This document shows positions 9,913 to 17,909 of a DNA stretch of 64,000 nt, piece after piece. Source of the DNA: JAUIAI01 sp041396685 (lineage in GTDB: Bacteria; Pseudomonadota; Gammaproteobacteria; Burkholderiales; Burkholderiaceae_E). The position numbers were made by a program, and so were the translations under genes. Within the stretch, counting starts at the first letter, position 1, and each line of letters opens with the position of its first letter. The stretch lies in the NCBI GenBank assembly GCA_041396685.1, contig JAWKYD010000014.1, forward strand, positions 131,881 to 195,880. Reading direction: 5' to 3'. The notes below the pieces were generated by a model. The model did not search any database. It was not told the DNA's origin and saw nothing but the letters and a program-made list of their open reading frames with translations.

Positions 9913-10830
9913 ATGACCGCTCTGCTGGCCCGTCGAGTCGTGATGGCCGTGCTGGTCGCGGTCATCGTGTCGGTCATCGGCTTCATGCTGATGCGGCTGT
10001 CCGGTGATCTGGCGGCGGAGCTCGCCGGCGACGATGCCTCGCCGGCGGACGTCGCCCGTATCGCCGCGCTCTACGGGCTCGATCGGCCGCTGCCTGTGCA
10101 GTATCTCGACTGGGCCGGCAAGCTGCTGCACGGTGACTTCGGCAAGTCGTTGTTCAGCGGCCAGGGCGTGGCCGAGCTGATCCAACAGCGCGCCGGTGTC
10201 ACGCTCGTGCTGGCCCTGCTGGCGCTGGCCTTCGCGCTGACGCTCGGCATCGCGCTCGGCGTGCTGGCGGCAGCATTCGCGAACACAGTCATCGACCGCC
10301 TCATCGCGGTGGTGGCGGTGTTCGGCCAGGCGGTGCCGAACTTCTGGTTCGGCCTCATGATGTTGATCCTGTTCTCGGTCTGGCTCGGCTGGCTGCCGGT
10401 CTCGGGCGACAAGACACCCGCGCACTTCGTGCTGCCCGTGATCACGCTGGGCCTGTCGATCATGCCGCAGTTCGTGCGCGTCACGCGCTCGGGCGTGCTC
10501 GATGCCCTGGGCGCCGATTACATCCGCACCGCCCGCTCCAAGGGGTTGCCGGCGGCGCGCGTGTTCGTGCGCCATGCGTTGGCCAATGCCGTGCTGCCCG
10601 TGGTCTCGCTGTCGGCCGTCACGCTCGGCTATCTGCTCGGCGGTTCGGTGATCGTCGAGTCCGTCTTCGCGATCAACGGCCTCGGCCTGCTCGCATACTC
10701 GGCAATCCTGACCAGCGACTTCCCGGTCGTGCAGGCGGTCGTGGTGATCGTGTCGTTCGTCTACGTGCTGCTCACCCTGGCCGCCGATCTCGTCAACGCG
10801 TGGCTCGACCCGCGCCTGCGCCTGTCGTGA
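9913..10830 (+). CDS. ABC transporter permease, DppB-type
   Basis: A 305-residue inner-membrane permease with about six hydrophobic segments, beginning with an N-terminal membrane helix (VVMAVLVAVIVSVIGFMLM). It carries the DppB signature LYGLDRPLPVQYLDW and the inner-membrane coupling loop DYIRTARSKGLPAARVFVRHALANA, the EAA-like motif that contacts the ATPases. It follows the binding-protein gene by 29 bases and overlaps the next permease gene by four bases. Confidence 0.93.
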   Translation: MTALLARRVVMAVLVAVIVSVIGFMLMRLSGDLAAELAGDDASPADVARIAALYGLDRPLPVQYLDWAGKLLHGDFGKSLFSGQGVAELIQQRAGVTLVLALLALAFALTLGIALGVLAAAFANTVIDRLIAVVAVFGQAVPNFWFGLMMLILFSVWLGWLPVSGDKTPAHFVLPVITLGLSIMPQFVRVTRSGVLDALGADYIRTARSKGLPAARVFVRHALANAVLPVVSLSAVTLGYLLGGSVIVESVFAINGLGLLAYSAILTSDFPVVQAVVVIVSFVYVLLTLAADLVNAWLDPRLRLS

Positions 10831-11720
10831 GCGAGGCCGTCGTTCAGCCCGGGTCCGTGCCGCCCGGGCCCGCCCGGCTGATGTGGTGGCGCGCGCGCCG
10901 GCATCCGGGATTGCTGATCGGCGCGGCCATCGTGTCGAGCTTCGTCCTGGTGGCACTGGCGGCGCCCTGGCTGGCGCCCTACGATCCGCTCGCCCAGGAC
11001 CTGCTCGCCAAGCTGCGCCCGCCGGCATGGGCAGCCGGCGGCGACTGGGCGCATCCGCTGGGCACCGACGCATTCGGACGCGACTATCTTTCGCGACTCA
11101 TGCACGGCGCGCGCATCTCGATCGCGATCGGCTTCTTCGCCGCGCTGGTGTCGGCGATCGTCGGGACCGCGATCGGCATGGCCGGTGGCTATTACGGCGG
11201 ACGGATCGACGATCTCGTCATGCTGGTGGTCAACGTCAAACTCGCGATGCCCGGTCTGCTGGTGGCGCTCGCGCTGGTGTCGGCCTTCGGCAGCTCGTTC
11301 GTCACCCTCGTGCTGATCCTGTCACTGCTGTTCTGGGATCGCTATGCGGTGGTGGTGCGCACGCTCACCCAGCAGTTTCGGGGGCAGGAGTTCATGTTGG
11401 CCGCGCGCGCGGCCGGCGCCTCCGACGCGCGCATCCTGTTCGGCGAGCTGCTGCCGAACTTGTTCAACGCGATCATCGTCATTCTCACGCTCGAGATGGC
11501 ACTGGCGATCGTGATCGAGTCGGCGCTGAGTTTTCTCGGGCTGGGCATTCACCCGCCCAATCCGTCCTGGGGCCTGATGATCGCCGAGGGGCGCAAGTTC
11601 ATGTTCTTTCGGCCACATCTGATCGTCACGCCCGGCGTCGCGATCCTGCTGCTGGTGGTGGCCATCAATCTCGTCGGCGATGGTCTGCGCGACGTCACCG
11701 CGCCCGAGGACCGGCGATGA
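10827..11720 (+). CDS. ABC transporter permease, DppC-type
   Basis: A 297-residue permease partner of DppB type. It has an N-terminal membrane segment (LLIGAAIVSSFVLVALAAPWL), the signature HPLGTDAFGRDYLSRLMHGAR and the coupling loop near FMLAARAAGASDARILFGELLPN. I choose GTG 10827 because it overlaps the preceding stop as GTGA; an in-frame GTG at 10800 is also possible. The 3' end overlaps the next gene as ATGA. Confidence 0.92.
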   Translation: MSEAVVQPGSVPPGPARLMWWRARRHPGLLIGAAIVSSFVLVALAAPWLAPYDPLAQDLLAKLRPPAWAAGGDWAHPLGTDAFGRDYLSRLMHGARISIAIGFFAALVSAIVGTAIGMAGGYYGGRIDDLVMLVVNVKLAMPGLLVALALVSAFGSSFVTLVLILSLLFWDRYAVVVRTLTQQFRGQEFMLAARAAGASDARILFGELLPNLFNAIIVILTLEMALAIVIESALSFLGLGIHPPNPSWGLMIAEGRKFMFFRPHLIVTPGVAILLLVVAINLVGDGLRDVTAPEDRR

Positions 11721-12715
11721 GCCAGCCGCTCGAGGTGCACGGTCTCGATGTCGATCTGGCCCTGAGCAGCGGGCCTGTGCGGGCCGTGCGCGACGTGAGC
11801 TTGTCGGTCGGTCGCGGCGAAACCGTCTGTCTGGTCGGCGAAAGCGGCTCGGGCAAGACGCTGACCGCGCTGGCACTCATGCGTCTGTTGCCGCAGGTGG
11901 CGCGCTGGCGGGCGGATCGAATGATCATCGACGGCCGCGACACGGCGACGATGTCGGCGCGCGAGTTCCGCAGCGTGCTCGGCGATCGCGTCGCGATGGT
12001 GTTCCAGAACCCGATGGCGGCTTTGAACCCGGTCATGCGGGTCGGCGAGCAGTTGCTGGAGGCCTATCTCGAGCACGGGCGGGGCTCGCGTGACGAGGGT
12101 GCGGCTCGTGCCATTTCGCTGCTCGAGCGGGTCGGCGTGCCGGCGCCCGCCGACCGCCTGCGGCAGTATCCGCATCAACTCTCCGGTGGCTTGCGTCAAC
12201 GCGTGATGATTGCCATGGCCCTGATGTGCGCGCCCGCCCTGGTGATCGGCGACGAGCCGACCACGGCGCTCGACGTGACCATGCAGGCCCAGACGCTGCG
12301 CCTGCTCAAGGAACTGGTCGCCGATCTGGGCATCGGTCTGTTGCTGATCACGCACGATCTGGGCGTGGTGTCGCGCGTGGCCGACCGCGTCGCGGTCATG
12401 TATGGCGGGCGCATCGTCGAGACCGCCGCCTGCGCCGAGTTGTTCGCCGAACCCATGCATCCCTACACCCGTGGTCTGCTCGACTGCTCGCCGGCCCGGG
12501 CCACCGCTGGCGGTTTTCTTTCGATACCCGGCGAAGTGCCCGCGCTGAGCTCCGATCCGCAGGGCTGCGATTTCGCCGGTCGATGTCCGTCGGCCGGACC
12601 GTCGTGCCGGCTCGAGCCGCCGCTGCAACAGTTGCGCTCCCGTCGCTGGCGGTGCACGCTGGACGCCGATCGGGCGCGCCAGGCGCCGTCGCCCGCACGG
12701 GCGCTCGAACGATGA
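11717..12715 (+). CDS. ABC transporter ATP-binding protein, DppD-type
   Basis: A 332-residue ATPase: Walker A GESGSGKT, Q-loop near VFQNPMAALNPV, ABC signature LSGGLRQRV, Walker B ALVIGDEPTTALD and the H-loop THDLG. The C-terminal oligopeptide-transporter domain ends with a cysteine-bearing segment (GCDFAGRCPSAGPSC), as in DppD/OppD proteins, where such cysteines can hold an iron-sulfur cluster. Coupled to the genes on both sides by four-base overlaps. Confidence 0.93.
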   Translation: MSQPLEVHGLDVDLALSSGPVRAVRDVSLSVGRGETVCLVGESGSGKTLTALALMRLLPQVARWRADRMIIDGRDTATMSAREFRSVLGDRVAMVFQNPMAALNPVMRVGEQLLEAYLEHGRGSRDEGAARAISLLERVGVPAPADRLRQYPHQLSGGLRQRVMIAMALMCAPALVIGDEPTTALDVTMQAQTLRLLKELVADLGIGLLLITHDLGVVSRVADRVAVMYGGRIVETAACAELFAEPMHPYTRGLLDCSPARATAGGFLSIPGEVPALSSDPQGCDFAGRCPSAGPSCRLEPPLQQLRSRRWRCTLDADRARQAPSPARALER

Positions 12716-13686
12716 CGAGCGTGATCGAAACCCACGATCTGCAGCGTTCGTACCGGCTGCGCACGGGGCTGCGCTCGAGCCGGTGGCTGCACGCGGTGCG
12801 CGGCGTGAGCGTGACCGTGCGTGCGCACGAGGCCCTGGGCATCGCCGGCGAGTCCGGCTGCGGCAAGTCCACGCTGGCACGCCTGATGCTCGGACTCGAG
12901 CGGCCCGATGGAGGCCGGATCTCCCTGGCCGGCCAGCCGCTCGGCACGATGCACGCACAGCAGATCGCGCGCATCGTGCAGCCGGTGTTCCAGGATCCCG
13001 CGGGCTCGCTGAATCCGCGCAAGACCGTCGAGCAGAACATCCGCCTGCCGCTCGATGCCTTGGGCATCGGCAGCGCCGCGGAGCGTTCAGCGCGCGTGCT
13101 CGAACTGCTCGGGCAGGTGGGTCTGCCGGCCCGCTACCGCCAGAGTCATCCGGGTCAGCTCTCGGGAGGGCAGGCGCAGCGCGTGGCCATCGCACGGGCG
13201 CTGGCACCCCGACCCGCGCTGCTCGTCTGCGACGAGCCGACGTCGGCACTGGACACCTCGGTGCAGGCGCAGATCCTGAACCTGCTGCTGGCCATGCGGC
13301 GCGATCTCGGTGTGGGTCTGGTGTTCATCACCCACGATCTGGTCGTGCTGCGCCGCCTGTGCGATCGGGTCGCAGTCATGTACCTGGGCGAAGTCGTCGA
13401 AACCGGCGCGACCGCCGAGGTCATGGCCCGGCCCCGCCATCCGTATACGCGCATGCTGTTGCGCAGTGCGCTGACGCCGGATCCGTCGCTGCCGCTGCCG
13501 CCGGCCGAACCGGGTGGCGCGATCACGCCCGACCCGACGATGATCGCGCAGGGCTGCCCGTTCCGGCCGCGCTGCGATCGCGCCGACGATCAGTGTGTCC
13601 GCGAAGCGCCGCGACTGCGTTCATTCGGGGCGGTCGAGGTGGCGTGTCATCATGCGCAGGCGCAGATGGCGGCCTCGATCGACTGA
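12712..13686 (+). CDS. ABC transporter ATP-binding protein, DppF-type
   Basis: The second ATPase (324 residues) of the importer: Walker A GESGCGKST, Q-loop VFQDPAGSLNPRKTV, signature LSGGQAQRV, Walker B LLVCDEPTSALD, H-loop THDLVVLRRL, and the oligopeptide C-terminal tail with GCPFRPRCDRADDQC. It starts inside the end of the first ATPase gene (ATGA overlap). With the genes from 8345 on, this completes a SBP-permease-permease-ATPase-ATPase importer in one transcription unit. Confidence 0.93.
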   Translation: MTSVIETHDLQRSYRLRTGLRSSRWLHAVRGVSVTVRAHEALGIAGESGCGKSTLARLMLGLERPDGGRISLAGQPLGTMHAQQIARIVQPVFQDPAGSLNPRKTVEQNIRLPLDALGIGSAAERSARVLELLGQVGLPARYRQSHPGQLSGGQAQRVAIARALAPRPALLVCDEPTSALDTSVQAQILNLLLAMRRDLGVGLVFITHDLVVLRRLCDRVAVMYLGEVVETGATAEVMARPRHPYTRMLLRSALTPDPSLPLPPAEPGGAITPDPTMIAQGCPFRPRCDRADDQCVREAPRLRSFGAVEVACHHAQAQMAASID

Positions 13687-13839
13687 GCATTGGCTGTCGC
13701 CGCATCGTCCCGGCCATTCCTGTCGCCGCTGCGGCCATTCCCGCCTCTGCGATCGGCGCGAGCCGGAGCCGGTGCCGCGGGGTCCGTGACGGGCGCAGGC
13801 CGCATCATTCCCATTCGACCGACGGAGAGAGAACGTCAG

Positions 13840-14634
13840 ATGAGTGCCGAAACCAAGGGCCGACTGGCCGGCCAGAGTGCGCTGATCACCGGCGCCAGCC
13901 GGGGCATCGGCCTGGCGATCGCCCGCGCGTTCGCGCGCGAAGGCGCCGATCTGACCATTGCCGCCACCAATGCCGAACGGCTGGCCGTCGCCGCCGCCGA
14001 ACTCGCGCAAGCCGGTGGCCGGGTCGAGGTCGCGGTTGCCGATGTCGGTGACATGTCGGCCCTGCCCGGTCTGGTCGATCAGACCGTGGCCGCCTACGGC
14101 AGGATCGACATCCTGGTGAACAACGCCGGCATCTACATCGGCAAGTCGTTTCTCGACTACGACGAGCGCGACGTCGACGACACGCTCGCCGTCAACGTCA
14201 AGGCACCCATGTTCCTGATGCAGGCGGCGCTGCGGCACATGGTGCAGCAGCAGTACGGCCGCATCATCAACATCGCCTCCACGGCTGGCAAGTGGGCCTC
14301 GCGCAACCAGGCCGTGTACAACATCAGCAAGCATGCGGTGGTGGGCCTGACCCGCTGTGCGGCGCTGGAGTTCGCGCAGCAGGGCATCACCATCAATGCG
14401 CTCTGCCCGGGCATGATCCAGACCGACATGGCCGCCGGTCTCGAGAAGATGCATGCGCAGGCCGGCGGCGTGACGCCCGAGACCGTGCACGGCGCGCTGC
14501 TGCAACGCATCGCCCAGGGCCGTTTTCTCGACCCTGCCGAGTGCGGCGAGCTGGCCGTGTATCTCGCTTCCCCCGAGGCCCGTGGCATGACCGGGCAATC
14601 GGTGCTGCTCGACGGCGGCATGTTGTACGTCTGA
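13840..14634 (+). CDS. SDR-family NAD(P)-dependent oxidoreductase
   Basis: A 264-residue short-chain dehydrogenase. It has the cofactor motif TGASRGIG near residue 20, NNAGIY near 95, catalytic Ser in NIASTAG, and catalytic Tyr/Lys in YNISK. The C-terminal SPEARGMTGQSVLLDGGM is typical of FabG-like members. The chosen ATG is preceded by GGAGAGAG; an upstream in-frame extension lacks family similarity. A 153-base gap separates it from the ABC genes, so it may be the last gene of the same catabolic operon, oxidising an alcohol or reducing a carbonyl formed by the oxygenases (inference). Confidence 0.9.
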   Translation: MSAETKGRLAGQSALITGASRGIGLAIARAFAREGADLTIAATNAERLAVAAAELAQAGGRVEVAVADVGDMSALPGLVDQTVAAYGRIDILVNNAGIYIGKSFLDYDERDVDDTLAVNVKAPMFLMQAALRHMVQQQYGRIINIASTAGKWASRNQAVYNISKHAVVGLTRCAALEFAQQGITINALCPGMIQTDMAAGLEKMHAQAGGVTPETVHGALLQRIAQGRFLDPAECGELAVYLASPEARGMTGQSVLLDGGMLYV

Positions 14635-14962
14635 GGCGTCGGTCGGGGGCCTCGCGCGCGCAACACTGCTTCGAGAATCGCTTCGCGACGAACCTACTCG
14701 GTCTTCTGCGATTTCGCGACGCGCTCGATGGCGCCGGCGTATTCAGCGAAATCGAGCGCCGCCACGACGGAGACAACATCGCGGCGAACTTCCTCTGCAT
14801 GCAATTCGTGCATGCTGATACGCGGAGTTTGCATTGGCCAATCGCTTCGGCCGGTGACAGACTCTGCGCCTCACGCAAGCGACCGCCGACCCGGAAGCGA
14901 CCCCGTAACGCACCGTCCGCCCGGACATCGAAGCCGGCCCCCGATCCCATAACGCTCTGTCC
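14635..14962. other. non-coding stretch upstream of the PLP enzyme gene
   Basis: A 328-base gap with no convincing gene. It holds the palindrome-rich patch TGCATGCAATTCGTGCATGC (14797-14816), a copy of the motif found beside the LysR gene (14819-14834), and directly after it the palindrome TTGGCCAA (14834-14841). I read it as the control region of the gene at 14963. I see no terminator with a U-tract for the SDR gene. Confidence 0.5.
14819..14834. promoter_or_regulatory. candidate LysR site, copy 1
   Basis: TACGCGGAGTTTGCAT matches 14 of 16 bases of the perfect dyad next to the LysR gene (17720-17735). It lies about 130 bases before the start of the D-cysteine desulfhydrase-family gene. The shared core is GCGGAGTT. 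Confidence 0.45.
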
Positions 14963-15988
14963 ATGTCCGAAACACTACTCAATCGATTCGCCCGCTATTC
15001 CCTGTGTCACGCGCCCACCCCGTTGGAGCCCATGACCCGTCTGAGCCAGCTGCTTGGCGGACCGCGCCTCTGGGTCAAGCGGGACGACTGTACCGGCCTG
15101 GCCGGTGGCGGCAACAAGACCCGCAAGCTAGAGTTCCTGCTCGGTGAGGCGCTCGCCCAGGGGGCCGACTGCCTCGTCACCCACGGCGCCGTGCAGTCCA
15201 ATCATGTGCGCCAGACCGCGGCGGCCGCCTGCCGGGCCGGTCTGGCCTGCCACGCCCTGCTCGAGCGCAGGGTTCCGGACACCGGCACCGAATACGAAGA
15301 CAACGGCAACGTGCTGCTCGACCGCATCTTCGGCGCCACGATCGACTACCGGCCCGCGGGCCTGGACATGAATGCCGAGGTCGAGGCCGAGGGGCGCCGT
15401 CTGCGTGCCCTGGGTCGCAGGCCCTACGTGATTCCCGGTGGCGGCTCGAACCCGACTGGCGCGCTCGGTTACGTGGCTTGTGCCCTCGAGCTGGTCGCGC
15501 AGGCGCAGGCGCAGCATCTGCGCATCGATCATCTGATCACCGCCACCGGCAGCGCCGGCACGCACGCGGGGCTGGTGGCCGGTTTGCACGCGATCGGCGC
15601 CGAGCTGCCGGTCACCGGCATCAGCGTGCGTCAGCCGCGCGAGCGGCAGATCGATGCGGTGCACGATCTGGCGGTGCGCACGGCCCTGCTCCTCGGTGCC
15701 GGCGCACCGGCGCGCGCCATGGTGCGCGTCGATGATGCCTACGTGGGGCCGGGCTACGGCATGCCGGCCGAAAGCACCTTCGAGGCGATCGCGATCGCCG
15801 CCCGACACGAAGGCCTGCTGCTCGACCCGGTGTACTCCGGCAAGGGCTTCGCCGGGCTGTTGGGCATGATCCGCGAGGGTGCCTTCCGCAGCGACGAGAA
15901 CATCGTGTTCTTGCACACCGGCGGAGCGATCGGCCTGTTCGCCTATGAGAGCGCATTGCGCGCGCACATCGGGCACGACCCGCGCTGA
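14963..15988 (+). CDS. PLP-dependent D-cysteine desulfhydrase / L-cysteate sulfo-lyase family enzyme
   Basis: A 341-residue fold-type II PLP enzyme of the ACC deaminase/D-cysteine desulfhydrase family. It has the PLP lysine in GGGNKTRKLE (near residue 52), the substrate-binding QSNH, the phosphate-cup region TGSAGTHAG, and the C-terminal HTGGAIGLFAY. Members release ammonia and pyruvate from D-cysteine (with sulfide), L-cysteate (with sulfite) or 1-aminocyclopropane carboxylate. The opening LARY-x-HAPTPLEPMTRLSQLLGG with KRDDCTGLAGGG looks closest to the desulfhydrase/sulfo-lyase branch. Motif copies here and at the LysR gene link it to the TRAP/deacylase block. Confidence 0.82.
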   Translation: MSETLLNRFARYSLCHAPTPLEPMTRLSQLLGGPRLWVKRDDCTGLAGGGNKTRKLEFLLGEALAQGADCLVTHGAVQSNHVRQTAAAACRAGLACHALLERRVPDTGTEYEDNGNVLLDRIFGATIDYRPAGLDMNAEVEAEGRRLRALGRRPYVIPGGGSNPTGALGYVACALELVAQAQAQHLRIDHLITATGSAGTHAGLVAGLHAIGAELPVTGISVRQPRERQIDAVHDLAVRTALLLGAGAPARAMVRVDDAYVGPGYGMPAESTFEAIAIAARHEGLLLDPVYSGKGFAGLLGMIREGAFRSDENIVFLHTGGAIGLFAYESALRAHIGHDPR

Positions 15989-16133
15989 CCGCCCTCGCAC
16001 GACACTCGGGCAAAAGGCGCGATTGCGCCGGTCGCCGACGCGCGGGACCGCCCCGGCACGGTCCTTGCAGTCACAGCGGGTCCGGTGGCCATCGCGTGGC
16101 CACGACCCGTTCAGCTTTCAGAGGAGTGCAACC

Positions 16134-16712
16134 ATGCCCGCAGCGAGAGATTCCCGAGTGCCCATGGCGACCTTCAAGACCCGCGTTCGCGACGAAAGCG
16201 TCGGCGGCGACAATCCCTATCGCTGGCAGGATCGCGACACCGACGAGATCTTCGGCAAGCGCCGGGTCATCGTGTTCGCGCTGCCCGGTGCCTTCACGCC
16301 GACCTGCTCGTCGACCCATTTGCCTCGCTACGAGGCCCTCTACGACGAGTTCGCCGCGCACGGCATCGACGACATCTACTGCCTGGCCGTCAACGACGCC
16401 TTCGTCATGTTCCAGTGGGCCCGCCAGATCGGCGCCAAGCGGGTGAAGATGCTGCCCGACGGCAATGGTGAATTCACCCGCAAGATGGGCATGCTGGTCA
16501 ACAAGGAGAACCTGGGCTTCGGCATGCGCTCGTGGCGCTATGCGATGGTGGTCGACGATGGCTTCATCGAGAAGATGTTCATCGAACCCGAGTTCGCCGA
16601 CAACTGTCCCACGGATCCCTTCGAGGTGTCCGATGCCGACACCGTGCTGGCCTGGCTGCGCGGATCCGAAGCCGACACCCAGAAGCCGCCGCGTGCCGCC
16701 TTCGTGGGCTGA
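16134..16712 (+). CDS. peroxiredoxin, Prx5-type
   Basis: A 192-residue thiol peroxidase. The peroxidatic cysteine sits in PGAFTPTCSSTHLPRYE, the Prx5 signature, with the conserved Arg expected in the FGMRSWRYAMVVDDG region. No fused glutaredoxin domain follows. Such proteins reduce hydrogen peroxide and organic peroxides with thiol donors. GAGGAG lies eight bases before the ATG. It sits downstream of the cysteine-metabolising PLP enzyme with a 145-base gap and is convergent with the LysR gene. Confidence 0.9.
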   Translation: MPAARDSRVPMATFKTRVRDESVGGDNPYRWQDRDTDEIFGKRRVIVFALPGAFTPTCSSTHLPRYEALYDEFAAHGIDDIYCLAVNDAFVMFQWARQIGAKRVKMLPDGNGEFTRKMGMLVNKENLGFGMRSWRYAMVVDDGFIEKMFIEPEFADNCPTDPFEVSDADTVLAWLRGSEADTQKPPRAAFVG

Positions 16713-16777
16713 TCCCGTCGCGCTGGCGCCTTGCCAGACCGACTCGGCGAATGAATCACGGGCCCGGGAGGTCTTTT

Positions 16778-17707
16778 CTAGGCACCGGCGCTCGCAGGCG
16801 GCGATGCAGCCTGCCGGGTGAGTAGTGCCCAGATCTCGCGAACGCCGGCACGCCGTTCCGGCTCGATCGCGAAGCAACGGGCAAACAGTTCCTCGCTCGG
16901 GCACAGATCGTCGAGCAGATGCATCCGACCGTCGTCGAGATAGGGTTGCGCGATCACCTGCGGCAGCCAGGCGACAGCCGCGCTGTTCAGCGCGAACCGG
17001 GCGACATTGGTCGACAACTCCGATTCCACGAGCGGGCGCGGGCGCAGGTGCTCGGGGACCGACTTGGCGATGTCCTCCCAGAGCACCCGCCCGAAGAAGC
17101 TGTGGCGCGGGAACGTGATCACCGGCAGGGTGAGCGTCTCGCGACTGCGCAGCGCGCGCCGAAGACGAGCCTCGATGTCGCGACTCGAGGTCACCGGCAC
17201 GAACCGGTCGCGGTCGATCAGGTGCTGACGCAAATCCGGCACCTGGCCGACGAGCGTGCGCCTGCGCGTCTCGTAGGTGATGAACACGTCCACCTGATGT
17301 GACAGCAGCTTGGCGGCGCCGTCTTCGGGGTAGGCGGTTCGCACCGTGATCATCGTGCCCCGTTCGCCGAGACGTTCGGCGAGCAGGGACGGCAGCAGAC
17401 TCGTGAGCAGGCTGTGCTGCGCCGCGATCACCACCCGCAGGTCGCCGCCCTGACTCGCCTGCAGTTCCGAGCGGACGTGCCGCAGCGTGGCGGCAACTTC
17501 GTGGATCGCCGGCATCAGGCGGCGCATCTCGGGAGTCAGGGCCAGCGGCCGGTTCGCGTGGTTCACCACGCTGGCTCCGAACCAGTGTTCGATCGACGCG
17601 ACGCGGCGCGAGAAGGCCGGCTGCGTGACGTTGCGCGTGGCGGCCGCCTTCGACAGGGAGCCGGATTCCTCGAGCGCGATCAGGTCGTCTATCCAGCCAA
17701 TGTCCAT
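16778..17707 (-). CDS. LysR-family transcriptional regulator
   Basis: A 309-residue regulator. The N-terminal helix-turn-helix reads FIALEESGSLSKAAATRNVTQPAFSRRV-like (DLIALEESGSLSKAAATRN, then TQPAFSRRVASIE), followed by a periplasmic-binding-protein-like effector domain from about residue 90 (DLRVVIAAQHSLLTSLLP). It is divergent from the TRAP large-permease gene, and a perfect dyad lies just upstream of its start, the classic place for LysR autoregulation and activation of the divergent genes. The start is the ATG at 17707, which places the helix-turn-helix at the very N-terminus as usual. Confidence 0.9.
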   Translation of the reverse strand: MDIGWIDDLIALEESGSLSKAAATRNVTQPAFSRRVASIEHWFGASVVNHANRPLALTPEMRRLMPAIHEVAATLRHVRSELQASQGGDLRVVIAAQHSLLTSLLPSLLAERLGERGTMITVRTAYPEDGAAKLLSHQVDVFITYETRRRTLVGQVPDLRQHLIDRDRFVPVTSSRDIEARLRRALRSRETLTLPVITFPRHSFFGRVLWEDIAKSVPEHLRPRPLVESELSTNVARFALNSAAVAWLPQVIAQPYLDDGRMHLLDDLCPSEELFARCFAIEPERRAGVREIWALLTRQAASPPASAGA

Positions 17708-17718
17708 TGTCGGTCTCT

Positions 17719-17737
17719 GTATGCGGAGTTCGCATAC
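17719..17737. promoter_or_regulatory. candidate LysR site, copy 2 (perfect dyad)
   Basis: GTATGCG-GAGTT-CGCATAC is a perfect inverted repeat with seven-base arms and a five-base centre, starting 12 bases upstream of the LysR ATG in the divergent region. The core GCGGAGTT with flanking TA and GCAT recurs at 14819. Confidence 0.6.
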
Positions 17738-17867
17738 TAAAACACGAAACTTGCCTGATACGCGGGTCTGGCTCGGCATAGCATGCTCGAAGGACACGCT
17801 GATCCATTCGCCACGCGCGCCGCATCGCGCCTGGGGATCCCCGTGTCCCTGAGCCGGAGGAGAGGGT

Positions 17868-17909
17868 ATGGGGGCATCGCCAGCCAGGGCGCGACGGAGC
17901 GGACGTTGA
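17868..17909 (+). CDS. possible 13-residue leader ORF coupled to the TRAP permease gene
   Basis: The strongest ribosome-binding sequence of this region, GGAGGAGAGGG, lies five bases before an ATG (17868) that opens only 13 codons (MGASPARARRSGR) and stops at TGA 17907-17909. That stop overlaps, as TTGA, the TTG that best fits as start of the permease in another frame. It could be a translational-coupling leader, or a sign of a frameshift at the true 5' end of the permease gene. Confidence 0.4.
   Translation: MGASPARARRSGR

Noticed and set aside
9853..11073. Antisense open frame with many charged residues opposite the permease genes
   Set aside because: The His/Gln/Arg/Asp-rich composition is the typical reverse-complement image of a hydrophobic membrane-protein gene.
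16134..17707. Peroxiredoxin and LysR gene as an OxyR-peroxiredoxin pair
   Set aside because: The two genes converge rather than diverge, and I see no paired redox cysteines in the LysR effector domain, so OxyR-type peroxide sensing is not supported.
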